Positions 12,351 through 23,580 of a stretch of DNA of 64,000 nt are shown piece by piece. Both the position numbers and the translations under genes were made by a program. Origin of the DNA: Gautieria morchelliformis. Lineage: Eukaryota > Basidiomycota > Agaricomycetes > Gomphales > Gomphaceae. The notes beneath the pieces were generated by a model that worked only from the letters and a program-made list of their open reading frames with translations, was not told the DNA's origin and made no database searches. Within the stretch, counting starts at the first letter, position 1; every line of letters starts with the position of its first letter. The stretch covers positions 1 to 64,000 of the forward strand of contig WHVA01000277.1 in the NCBI GenBank assembly GCA_015179125.1, read 5' to 3'.

Positions 12351-15300
12351 GCATTTGATCACTCCAAAGCAGCACAGTTTATAGGCAAGTCTCGTCTGTC
12401 AAAACCTTCGCTCGAATGTGCGTTTATCTCTTCCTAGGCGGAAATTCATTAGAGACTGCTCAGCCCGGCCCTGCATACGATTTTGTCAAGGCCCATGGTG
12501 GTCATACAGTCATAACTAAAGTACGTCACTTTCTTCTGAACTCGTGAAAATGCTAACTCTTTTATAGGTACTAATTGCTAACAATGGCAAGCAATTCGCC
12601 CCCCCTCCTGATGCTTGGAACTTACGCATATACAGGTATCGCTGCTGTCAAAGAAATACGCTCCATTCGACAATGGTGCTACGAGTCCTTTGGCACAGAA
12701 CGTGCTGTCGAGTTTACAGTTATGGCGACCCCCGATGATCTCAAAGTCAACGCAGACTATATTCGTATGGCTGACCGCTACGTGGAGGTACCTGGTGGGA
12801 CGAACAACAATAATTATGCTAATGTCGACTTCATTGTCGATGTTGCTGAGCGCGCTGGTGTTCATGCCGTTTGGGCTGGCTGGGGCCATGCGTCAGAGAA
12901 CCCAAGACTTCCAGAGAATCTGGCAGCTAGTAAGCACAAAATTGTCTTCATCGGTCCTCCTGGAAGCGCAATGCGCAGCCTCGGCGACAAGATTTCAAGT
13001 ACAATTGTTGCTCAGAGCGCCTCGGTCCCTACTATGGCATGGAGTGGCACAGGTATCAGCGACACGGTCTTGAGTGAGCACGGGTTCGTTACTGTTCCCG
13101 AGAAGGCGTATTCAGACGCTTGCGTGACGAGTGTGGAGTCGGGTCTGCTAAAGGCTGAGAGTATCGGCTGGCCTGTGATGATCAAGGCGAGTGAAGGCGG
13201 CGGGGGCAAGGGAATCCGTAAGGTGGAGAGTGCAGATGCATTTAAAAACGCATATAACGCTGTCGCTGGTGAAGTCCCAGGTATGTTGTTTCGCTGAACC
13301 TGCAATTGTTGTTTACACTGTAGTTATATCAGGCTCGCCCATTTTCATTATGAAGCTGGCAGGCGCTGCCCGTCATTTAGAAGTTCAGCTCCTTGCGGAC
13401 CAGTACGGAAGCGCCATTTCACTTTTTGGACGCGATTGTTCTGTCCAGCGCAGGCACCAAAAGATCATTGAAGAAGCGCCTGTGACTATTGCTAAACGCG
13501 AAAAGTTTGAAGAAATGGAGCGCGCTGCAGTCCGTCTTGCAAAGTTGGTGGGATATGTTAGTGCTGGAACGGTTGAATGTGAGTTTTTTCATGACATATA
13601 ATATTGGTTTCTGACTGTTCTATAGACCTTTACAACCATGCTGAAGACGAGTTCTTTTTTCTCGAGCTTAACCCACGTCTTCAAGTCGAGCATCCGACAA
13701 CTGAAATGGTTACTGGAGTCAACTTGCCTGCAGCACAGCTTCAGATCGCCATGGGTATTCCCCTTCACCGTATCCGTGATATACGTCAATTGTACGGTGT
13801 TGCCCCTCACGGTTCGTCAGAGATCGATTTCGACATGGTAAAGCCCGAGGCCGAGCAGCTTCAGCGGAAACCTCGACCAAAAGGCCACGTCGTCGCTGTC
13901 CGTATAACCGCTGAGAATCCCGATGCCGGGTTCAAGCCTTCAAGCGGAAGTTTACAAGAGCTCAACTTTAGGAGTAACACAAACGTGTGGGGTTACTTCT
14001 CCGTTGGGACTGCGGGTGGCTTACACGAGTTTGCGGACTCACAATTCGGACATATATTTGCTTACGGTGCGGATAGAGGGGAAAGTCGGAAGAACATGGT
14101 CGTTGCTCTCAAAGAACTCAGCATTCGTGGCGACTTTAGGACGACCGTGGAGTACCTCATCAAGCTACTCGAAACCCAAGCGTTTACAGAGAATACGTTC
14201 ACTACAGGGTGGCTCGATACCCTGATCAGTAATAATCTAACAGCGGAGAGACCGGACGCTACGTTAGCCGTGATTTGCGGCGCTGTAACCAAGGCGCATG
14301 TAGCATCCGATGCTTGCTGGACGGATTATAAGCGAATTCTAGACAAGGGACAAGTGCCTGGAAAGGATACCCTTAAGACAGTCTTCGGCATTGATTTTAT
14401 CTACGAAGGCGTTAGGTACAACTTTACTGCCGCGAGATCCTCTGTCACAACTTGGACTCTCTACCTGAATGGAGGGCGCACCATGGTGGGCGCCAGACCA
14501 TTGGCTGACGGGGTCTCCTTGTTTTGCTAGGGGGCAAGAGTCATTCGGTATATTGGAGGGAGGAAGTCGGTGCCCTGAGGCTGATGGTGGATGCAAAAAC
14601 ATGCCTGATTGAACAGGAGAACGATCCAACCCAGCTGAGAAGTCCCAGTCCAGGGAAACTGGTACGTTTCTTGGTTGACAGCGGAGATCATATCAAGGCT
14701 GGGGAAGCATATGCGGAAATTGAGGTATGTCCGTGCCCTAATGACGCGTGCGGCCGTTGACTCGTTGTTGTGAGGTTATGAAAATGTATATGCCTCTCAT
14801 CGCCTCTGAGGATGGTGTACCAATGTTTGTGAAACAACCGGGAATCAGCTTGGAACCGGGCGATATCCTTGGAATACTCACTCTCGACGATCCTGCCCGT
14901 GTCAAGCATGCTAAACCTTTTGATGGCCTTCTTCCTGCCTTAGGCATGCCCTATGTGGTCGGATCCAAACCCCACCAGAGGTTCTACTATTGTCTCGACA
15001 TTCTTAATAACATCCTAGACGGGTATGACAACCAAGCCATTATGGCATCTACGCTCAAAGACCTCATCGAGGTGCTTCGGGATCCGGAACTGCCATTTTC
15101 TGAGGTGCTGTCGATCCTTTCAACTCTATCTGGTCGCATGCCATCAAAACTGGAGGAGAGCATCCGCATGGCCATCGATTCTAGCAAGACCAAGTCGACT
15201 GTTCGCGAGTTCCCCGCGGCGCGAACGAAGAAGCTACTGGACAACTATCTTACCGACCATGTGCGCCCTCAAGATCGCACTATGTTCCGCTCCCAGCTGG

Positions 15301-18300
15301 CATCGCTGTTTGATGCTGTGGAGAGCTACCGAAGTGGGTTGAGAAGTCATGAGTGGAACACCATCGCGGTGTTGCTTAGGAAATATGAAGCAACGGAAAA
15401 GTTGTTCGGAGGGAGTATAGAATATCGCGTGCTTGCTCTCCGGGAACAGCACAAGAATGACCTGGACAGGGTTACTGCACTCGTACTGAGTCACACCAAG
15501 GCCCAAAGCAAAAACAAACTGGTCATGTCTCTCTTGGATCTTGTTAAGGCTGGAGGATCTTCCTTCTCGACTCCTGAAAATGACGTTAGCGATGTCCTCA
15601 AAGACTTGGCAGCATTGGAAGGCCGGTAAGCCCTTTGTCGATCGCAGAAATTATTTCGTTTTGTATATTAAGTCACCGATCCTCTAGATCTGCGGCTGCA
15701 GTCGCGTTGAAGGCCAGGGAGGTACTCATTTCAACGCAACTCCCCTCCTATGAGGAGCGTGCGGTGCAGATGGAGCAGATCCTGAAGTCGTCAGTTCTCA
15801 CGAGCTATTATGGCGAGCATGGTTTGGGGCACAGGTTCGGATTCTCTCGACTTGCCTCGCGTGTTCTAACAGCACACCATTTGACTAAAGAGCTCCAGCG
15901 GAAGACATATTAAGAGAGTTAAGTGACTCTCGTTGGGGTGTTTATGATGTTCTCCCTACTTTTTTCAGCCATGAGGACGCCTGGGTTGCGCTGGGTAAGT
16001 GCGCGCTTCTACCCAGGAGCTTCTAATGTTCACCCGCCCCCCGCCCCCTCCCCTACTATTTAGCTGCTCTTGAGGTCTATGCTCGCCGTGCCTACCGTGC
16101 GTACACGTTACTCTCTATTGACTATGAAGCCGGGGACGGCATGGACGACGGTGATGCACCAAACGTCCTGACTTGGCGTTTCAAGCTTGGCCAGTCAGCT
16201 TCCCCACCATCCACACCTCAATTTGATCGTCCCGCGTATGAAAACTCCTATTGCTCCGTCGCTAGCTGTAGTCTGATATTTTCATGTTACAGTTCGCTAC
16301 GCCAGGGCTCCGTTAGTGATCTAACGTACCTAATCTCAAAGAACCAGTCGCAGCCTATTCGATGGGGAGCTATCGCTTCCTTCCCTAATATGGAAGCCCT
16401 ATGTCGCGGCTTCAATAAGGTTACGAGTCGGATCCCGTGTTTCGATGCAGATGATCATAAGCGGCGCCATGGAATCAGCGCTGACCGCCCCAACGTGCTA
16501 AGCTTAGCATTGCGTATATTCGACGAGGAGGACGACATGCCAGAATTGGAATGGCGACAGCAGTTCCTTGTGCTTATCAACGAGAAGCGAGATATCATCA
16601 CTGCACATGGCGTTCGGCGTGCGACGCTCATGATCTGCCGCAAAGGCCAATACCCTTACTTTGTAACACTCCGTGAGATGAATGGCGTCTGGGCCGAGGA
16701 AGAAGCAATTCGTAACATTGAACCGGCTTTGGCTTACCAACTCGAGCTCAGTCGATTGTCGCATTACAAGATTACGCCTTGTTTTGTGGAGAACCGTCAA
16801 ATCCATATTTATCATGCCGTAGCACGCGAGAACCCCCTCGACAACAGGTTTTTCATTCGCGCACTCATCCGCCCTGGTCGCATCCTTGGAACATTAACTA
16901 CTGCAGACTATCTTATTTCAGAGACAGATCGGCTGGTCGGGAGCATTCTGGACGCGCTGGAGGTTGTAAGCGCTAAGCACCGTGGTGCAGACTGTAATCA
17001 CATCGGCATGAATTTTGTGTATAATCTCGCGGTCACGTTCGATGAAGTTTTGGAGGCCATATCGGGATTTCTCGAACGACACGGTAAACGGTTATGGCGT
17101 TTGCATGTGACGGGTGCCGAAGTGCGTTGCACACTAGAGGACAGCGACGGCAATGTCACTCCCATCCGCGTGGTCATCGAGAATGTCTCCGGTTTCATCG
17201 TTAATTTCAATGCATACCAGGAGATTACAACTGATAAAGGAACTAATATCCTCAAATCTATTGGCGAGAAGGGTTCGCTACATTTGCAACCTGTGCACCA
17301 ACCCTTCTCTACAAAGGAGTCTTTGCAACCTAAGCGGTATCAAGCCCATCTCGTTGGTACAACATACGTATATGACTTCCCTGACCTCTTCAACAAAGCT
17401 CTCCACAACCTGTGGCTGAAAGCACGAGATACCAATCCTTCCCTCGCTTTGCCTAAAGTTTTCCTGGTTACCAAGGAGCTTGTTTTGGATGAACACGATG
17501 AACTTCAAGAAGTCGATCGTGCACCAGGGAACAATTCTTGTGGGATGGTAGGATGGGTCTTCACCCTGCGTACACCCGAAATCCCAGTTGGTCGTCGTGT
17601 GGTTGTTATAGCCAACGACATCACCTATAAGATTGGTTCCTTCGGCCCCCAGGAGGATCAGTTCTTCTATCTCGCTTCCCAGTATGCTCGCAAATCCGGC
17701 ATTCCTCGAATTTATCTCTCCGCCAACTCTGGTGCTCGTATGGGCATTGCTGAAGAGCTTTTGCCATTATTTTCTTGTGCTTGGAATGTTGAGGATCACC
17801 CCGAAAAGGGTATCAACTATTTATATCTGACCCACGAGAACTTTTTAAAGCTTCAGGAGAAGGGCGCGGACAGTGTACTTACCACGGAAGTTGAAGTGGA
17901 CGGCGAACAACGACACAGAATTACGGATATCATTGGCTTGCAGCATGGGCTTGGTGTTGAGTGTCTCAAAGGTTCAGGTTTGATTGCTGGAGAGACATCT
18001 CGGGCATACGATGACATATTCACGATCACACTGGTCACTGCCCGATCTGTCGGTATTGGAGCTTACCTTGTTCGTCTCGGACAACGTGCTGTGCAAGTCG
18101 AGGGCCAACCGATCATCCTAACAGGTGCCCCTGCCTTAAACAAGGTGCTAGGCCGTGAAGTGTATACCTCCAATCTGCAGCTGGGCGGCACTCAGATCAT
18201 GCATAAAAACGGTGTATCGCACCTTACTGCCGGAAGTGATCTCGAAGGCGCCACCCATATATTACAGTGGCTGTCATACATTCCAGAGCACAAGGAAGCA

Positions 18301-20011
18301 CCACTCCCCGTCTATGTAACAACCGACACTTGGGATCGGGATATTGGCTATACGCCACCTAAGGGTGCTTATGATCCACGCTGGTTCATTGAAGGCAAGG
18401 CCGACGAGACATCATCGGAATGGCTACCTGGGTTCTTTGACAATGGTTCTTTCCAGGAAACATTAAGTGGGTGGGCTCAAACAGTTGTGAGCCTTCTCCA
18501 TTGCTAGCGCTAGCCCTTCGTTTCTTTTCGAGTTCATACTTTCAGATTGTTGGTCGTGCTCGTCTGGGCGGTATACCCATGGGTGTTATTGCTGTCGAAA
18601 GTAAGTGGATAAGAGTAGACACGGTGAACATGTACTTATGAGCACTCTCCGCGTTGCATTTCAGCCAGAACCATTGAGCGAATAGTTCCAGCTGATCCAG
18701 CGAATCCGACATCATTCGAGCAACGGATCATGGAAGCAGGTCAAGTGTGGTACCCAAACTCTGCTTACAAGACAGCGCAAGCAATTTTCGACTTCAGCCG
18801 TGAAGGTCTGCCACTCATCATTTTTGCCAATTGGCGTGGCTTCTCCGGTGGGCAACAGGACATGGTGATTGTTACCATATCCTCAGCCTTGATATTGAAA
18901 GTTCTGATGTTTTGCTAGTATGACGAGGTATTGAAGCAAGGTTCCAAAGTAAGCTAGACCACCTACCCTAGTCGGCACACTTCTAAAGTTATTATGTGAC
19001 AAGATTGTCGACGGTCTGTCCAGCTACAGAAGGCCCGTCTTCGTTTATATCATCCCTAATGGAGAACTAGTGGGTGGAAGTTCTGTTAAGTATGGCTCAT
19101 CTCGGCAACTCACCTTTTATAGCGCGGAGGTGCCTGGGTCGTACTTGACCCCTCGATTAATTCTGAACACATGGAGATGTATGCGGATGTTGAGGCACGT
19201 GCGGGTGTTTTAGGTTAGTGTACCGTTGCAGCCTGGTGCGTCAACTCACGTCGAAAATGTTTGTAAAGAGCCGGAAGGGATCATTGAGATCAGAAGTATG
19301 TATAATGTGCGATGCGGCGTTATTTTGCTGACTATATATAATTCTTATACCTAGTGCGGCGAGACAAACTTTTGGGTTTAATGGAGCGGCTGGATTCAGA
19401 ATACGCTAAATTCAAGCAGTTGAGCCAGGATTCGTCAAAGACAGCCGAAGAACGGGCCGCCGCAGGAGAAAACCTAGTTGAACGAGAAATGCACTTGCAG
19501 CCAGCGTACAAACAGCTGGCGTTACTATATGCCGATTTACACGAGTGCGTAGCGTATGAGACTTCCGCATGGAGAGACCAGTTAACATCGTGACAGTCGT
19601 GCTGGACGTATGAATGCTAAAGGTTGTGCCAAGCCGGTGGTGTGGAAAAATTCCCGTAGACACTTTTATTGGGCGCTTCGAGCACGTCTCGCCCGCTCAA
19701 CTGCTCTGGCTCAAATCCAATCCGCATCGCCTGAATCTACACTCGATTACCGCTCCCGATTACTCGATTCGTTGCTAGTGGACGTCGAGTCTTCTGATAA
19801 CAGCGACATTGCTGTTGCTATCGAAGGCCTGGCTCTGGAACCTACCTTAGACCAGCTGCACAAGGATAGTATCACGAAAGCGATGCTGGCGTTCGCACAG
19901 AAGGATCGCAAGGCAGCTTTAGACGGTATCTTGCGTGTGGCGGACGCGCTTTCTGATGACGAAAAGGCGACTTTGATTGCCAACCTTCAGGCTACTCGTA
20001 CTGGTAGGTAG
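12348..20011 (+). CDS. ACC1: Acetyl-CoA carboxylase, multidomain (BC-BCCP-central-CT); one apparent frameshift
   Basis: Makes malonyl-CoA from acetyl-CoA and bicarbonate with ATP in the cytosol, the committed step of fatty-acid synthesis. Nineteen exons: 12348-12384, 12438-12520, 12568-12586, 12636-13280, 13333-13578, 13626-14724, 14775-15625, 15688-15834, 15891-15994, 16064-16235, 16293-18486, 18546-18600, 18665-18864, 18919-18948, 19004-19069, 19123-19213, 19269-19295, 19355-19544 and 19597-20011. Landmarks: [19 protein letters not shown]-grasp [10 protein letters not shown], biotin site EVMKMYMPL split by an intron, carboxyltransferase [11 protein letters not shown] and [12 protein letters not shown]. 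Exons total 6671 nt; one base is missing from the G run at 14510-14513, and with it the length is 2224 codons, a normal fungal size. Introns 1 and 3 use GC donors. The 57-nt intron at 16236-16292 is also open in frame, so retention would be tolerated. Confidence 0.96.
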
Positions 20012-20217
20012 TACCAATAATTGTTGATTCAGATCACCTTCTCACAGGACCGTCTTATACCAACGGTGCCAATTAATAGAAAAGTAAAACATACTGTAGC
20101 TCATTATTACTTTATAGAACTCTTTCACTGTGAAGGGCAATAGAAAGTGGGGTTGGGATATAACAAGGAAGCGTGGTAACAACGTGTGGAAATAAGGGAA
20201 GGACAAAAAGAGTGTAC

Positions 20218-20313
20218 TGACAAGAGTGAGGTTCGAACTCACGCCCCGAAACGAGACCAGATGTGCTTAGGTAAACCTAAGTCTGGCGCCTTAGACCACT
20301 CGGCCATCTTGCC
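20218..20313 (-). tRNA. tRNA-Leu (anticodon UAG) with 13-nt intron
   Basis: Minus strand: acceptor GGCAAGA pairs with TCTTGTC (one G-U), discriminator A at 20218. The D-arm has TGGCCGAGTGGTCTAAGGCG, box A of class-II tRNAs. Anticodon stem CCAGA/TCTGG encloses loop CTTAGG..A, with anticodon TAG. The intron TTTACCTAAGCAC follows position 37 and contains CCTAAG, complementary to the anticodon side, as in other eukaryotic pre-tRNAs. A long variable arm follows, then T-arm GTGAG TTCGAAC CTCAC (box B). Box A, box B and the long variable arm all fit tRNA-Leu. Mature length would be 83 nt without CCA. Confidence 0.95.
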
Positions 20314-20468
20314 ATAATATTGTAGTCAACTATTGATCTTACAGCCGTTTGTATAATGTAAGGCGCAATGAGTTTGAAAGTACGCAACAGAGGATGGTTG
20401 AAACTTAGCTACACCCAATTTGTTCTCAGGTTATAGAAGAAGTGGGTGAGAGTATATGACAATTTCAT

Positions 20469-20879
20469 TGTAGGCAAATACACAATCCTTTTTGTCTCTC
20501 CCATGTTGGTCCGGACATCGGTAATATAAGGGCAACTCTCCTTAGACAGTGAAAATCATGCAGTCTGGTAGAGAGGGATCCAAAGAGGAAAGGATCGGGA
20601 CCCTCGCTGCCAGCACACTGACTAAATACTTGTACCGTCACACACCTTTTCACATCTCCAGGGGCACTCGCCTTGCAAGCAACACTGGCCCTGACCTCCA
20701 TGGCAATCACCTAATGTGTATAACCCTGCAGGCGACTCCAATGCCACCCCAGGATGGAAGCTATGACTGAGGGTCCAGGATCTTGGCTTTGGGACTAAGG
20801 TGGATGTGGGGATGAGTCAGGGGTGAACCCGGGCTGGTGCCAAGCTTAGGAACAGCTTCGGGAAAGGGTTCCCCTGACA
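20469..20879 (-). repeat. LTR (3') of a decayed gypsy element, G2-like
   Basis: Read on the minus strand it starts TGTCAGGGGAACCC just after a purine tract (GGGGGGTGA) and ends TTGCCTACA, so it is bounded by TG..CA, 411 bp. Start and end resemble the G2 LTRs at 37391 and 38375. It lies 156 bp upstream of the tRNA 5' end. Confidence 0.6.
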
Positions 20880-21925
20880 TCACCCCCCCTCTAGTGTGCT
20901 GCATCCTCAAAGCATGGGACATGATCAATTGGAAGGCTGTCACCCTGATCTTCCAGGGTGCTCTGGGGTGAGTATGATAGAATTCCCATATCTTGTCTGG
21001 TGCATAGACATCATCCTTAGGGACCCAGGAGTTCTCCTCATACCCATATCTGTCCTGCTTGATCAGGAACTGGAGGTGGCTGTCGAGGACTTTATCAACC
21101 ACATAGTGCTGCTCCACATCTATTTCCAGAGGCGGTGTCAACACTTGGTGAAGCTGAGCCATCAATGTGGGGAGGTGGAGGTGGTATGCATTCCTCCAAG
21201 CTTTCCAGACAACCGTGAAGGGTCCGAGGTACTGGTGGGTGGGCTTAGCTGAGGGTCAAGTGGTCCAGATGTTGCTTGCATCAAAGAAGATGTGATCGCC
21301 GACATTGTACTTCAGGGCAGGGACTTGGTGTTGGTTGTAATACCGAGCCATGTTCTCTTTTGCCTTGAGCAGTGCTGACCTCACTTCCATGAGTGAGGCT
21401 TCCATTTGGTCTCAAAATTTGTTCATGAATTCTATCTGAGAGTTTGGCTGGTTGGGCTTGAAGCCCATCCGAGGGTGTTGGCTGGTGTCAAGCATGAATG
21501 GGGTCTCTTGTGTTGTGAAATGGATGTGGTTGTTGTACTGAAAGTGGGAGGAGCTTGTCCCAGTCGTCCTGCCTCTCATTCATGAAGAGTCAAAGGTAGT
21601 GCTTGAGCTCTTGGTTGACATGTTCCATCTGGCTGTCCCCTTGTGAGTGGTATGTGGTGGTCGTGGCAAGTCAGATCCCAAGCATACAGTACACTTCTTA
21701 GGTCAGCTCAGCCATGCACTGAGGGCCCCGGTCAGAAACGACTTGGCATAGGAGCCTGTGCAGCTTCCAGACATTCCCAAGGAACAGATGTGCCACTCCG
21801 AGACCCATCACGGTAGTCATGGTTGGGATGAAGTGGGACTGTTTGCTCACTAGGTCCACCATGCACATGACCACATCATACCCATGGGATCCTGGTGTAA
21901 AGGCAACCCTGTCAGGATTGGTTTT
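20880..21925 (-). pseudogene. Gypsy pol remnant: integrase C-terminus and chromodomain
   Basis: The minus strand encodes, with several stops and frame breaks, a G2-like integrase tail (VVSDRGPQC near 21740, then NERQDDWDKLLPL) and, between 21165 and about 20890, a readable chromodomain: HYVVDKVLDSHL..FLIKQDRYGYEENSWVPKDDV..WEFYHTHPRAPW. The 5' side stops matching any retroelement at about 21925. An old, 5'-truncated chromovirus copy. Confidence 0.8.
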
Positions 21926-22599
21926 TAGGCATTAATATCGTGTATTAGTGAACACAGTGAATGCCTGAATAACTTGTGCGAATAAGTGTGCCGTTCGGCG
22001 AATAAGGTGAACCAATAAATGTTCAGAAGATAAGAGGGCTGCCCGAACGGAGCTGGCCCTATCTACAGTCGTAGCGAAATAGCCCATGGCACTTGACAAT
22101 GTAACGTGCAAGGTGTCACGGAAAGGTTGTTTAAGTAGCAACAATCCTTTCACTGGCGAAGGCGCTCCTTCGGAGCCCTTCGCCGACAGCACCGGTAATA
22201 GTTCGAAGGCTAAGGTAACGAAGGTGAAGTATGGAAACTCACCAGTGGTGCTTAAGTCTTCCTCTGGTAGAAGATAAGAATCTATAGGAGAGGGCTCAAG
22301 ACAATGGTCACAGTGAGGGCAAGTTTTGCACAAGATGGACATATGATAATTGAACTGGGGGATATACATGTGAATGTAGACTAGTTATACCGAATGCTCG
22401 TATGATGCTAGCGAATAGGAAAGAGGCCGTCTTGAGTCAGGGTTGGATAGGGGCAGGATACAGAAAAGATGAAACATGTATACAATAGAAAGAAGGAGGA
22501 GTGCGAATGTGAAACGATGGGGAGAAAATGCGACAAATGCACCTATGTACGAAAACATGCCTTGAGACCTGCATATATGTTGCCCTGCATGGACTCTTC
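21926..22599. other. Unassigned intergenic sequence
   Basis: No supported gene. Short frames lack splice or family support. It contains several ttcggcgaa motifs, as does the repeat to its right. Confidence 0.3.
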
Positions 22600-23110
22600 A
22601 TCTGCTGGGCTGATCCCACATAATCTATGGTTAGGGCGTCCCGTGAATGCATGCTGGCCATATGAACACCTAAAGGGGTTGCGTCGGGAAGATGATGGGG
22701 CCAGTGATGAACCATCACGCCGGGTAGAGGATGTTGATCGTGTTTGATGGCATGCCTGCTGGCGAATGATGCGAGCAGCGAATGGTCGTTCGGCGAATGT
22801 GGCGAAGGGTGAATGCAGTGGTTATAGATGAGGTGTGGTCGGGGGGCAGGGTGAAGCCGAGTGAACACAAAGGAGGAGTGGTAGAAGGGAAAACAGGGAT
22901 AGCTGGGTGCAAGAAATACGACAATCCGGCCAGAGGAACATCCAAAGGGGGTTGAGCCAAGGGGGTGAGAGGACCAGTGAGGAACTATCAAGCCAGCCAA
23001 AGGACATCAATGGTGCTTTTGATGGCGTGGCCATGGCAAATGACGCGAATAGCCAAGGTCATTTGGCGAACTCGGCAAAGGGCGATCGGAGCGAATGTAG
23101 AAGTGGAGTG
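22600..23110 (+). repeat. Diverged direct repeat, about 275-bp period, GGCGAA-rich
   Basis: A block gatggc..tggc(g/a)aatga(t/c)gcgaa(t/g)..ggcgaa(t/c)..ggc(g/a)aaggg occurs from 22746 and again from 23021. Upstream parts (ggggttg, agaggaccagtgatgaac) also correspond. Not obviously coding. Confidence 0.55.
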
Positions 23111-23164
23111 ATGAAGGGGAGGACAGAGCTACTAGGTATAGGAAATAAACACGTCATGACAAAC

Positions 23165-23580
23165 CCCAGCTAGCTGTGGAGATCACACTACCACACAACT
23201 GACAAGGGGAAATCCGAAGAGAAAAGTCTAAGGACCCCCAATGCCAATGAGCCTGTATTATACTATGCTAGTCCACAGCCAGGGCCAACACTTGGCACTT
23301 GCCATCAACCCTGCATTCCCCTGACCTCCCTGACCCTTGACTGACCCATGATCCCATGTACTATGCGAGTCACTTGACTTCTGACACTGTTCAGAAAGCG
23401 GAACTGGCAAAGCGAATGGAACTGGTGGAAGTTCTCCCAGAAGCAGAAATGTTTCTGGAAGTGGAGTCAGAAATGGAACCAGAACTGGAATCGGAGTTGG
23501 AAATGGACATGGAACTTAGGGTGGTGTTGGAACTGGTCAGGATGGTGTTAGAACTGGAAAACAGGGTGTCCCCTGACACC
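23165..23580 (-). repeat. Solo or truncated G2-family LTR
   Basis: Minus strand begins TGTCAGGGGACACCCTG at 23580 and follows the other G2 LTRs through the TTCC-rich part, the GGTCAGGG and GCAGGG motifs and the TCTTCGGATTTCCCCTTGTCAG block to about 23170, where it departs (GGGTTTGTCAT instead of the usual CCCTTACA). No adjacent pol sequence was found on either side. Confidence 0.75.

Noticed and set aside
14501..14530. An 18-nt intron in ACC1 (gtctcc to tag)
   Set aside because: Far below any fungal intron length, and it would remove conserved residues. A single missing base explains the data and the total length.
21932..22369. 145-codon minus-strand open frame as a gene
   Set aside because: No splice context, no recognisable domain, and it sits between retroelement remnants.
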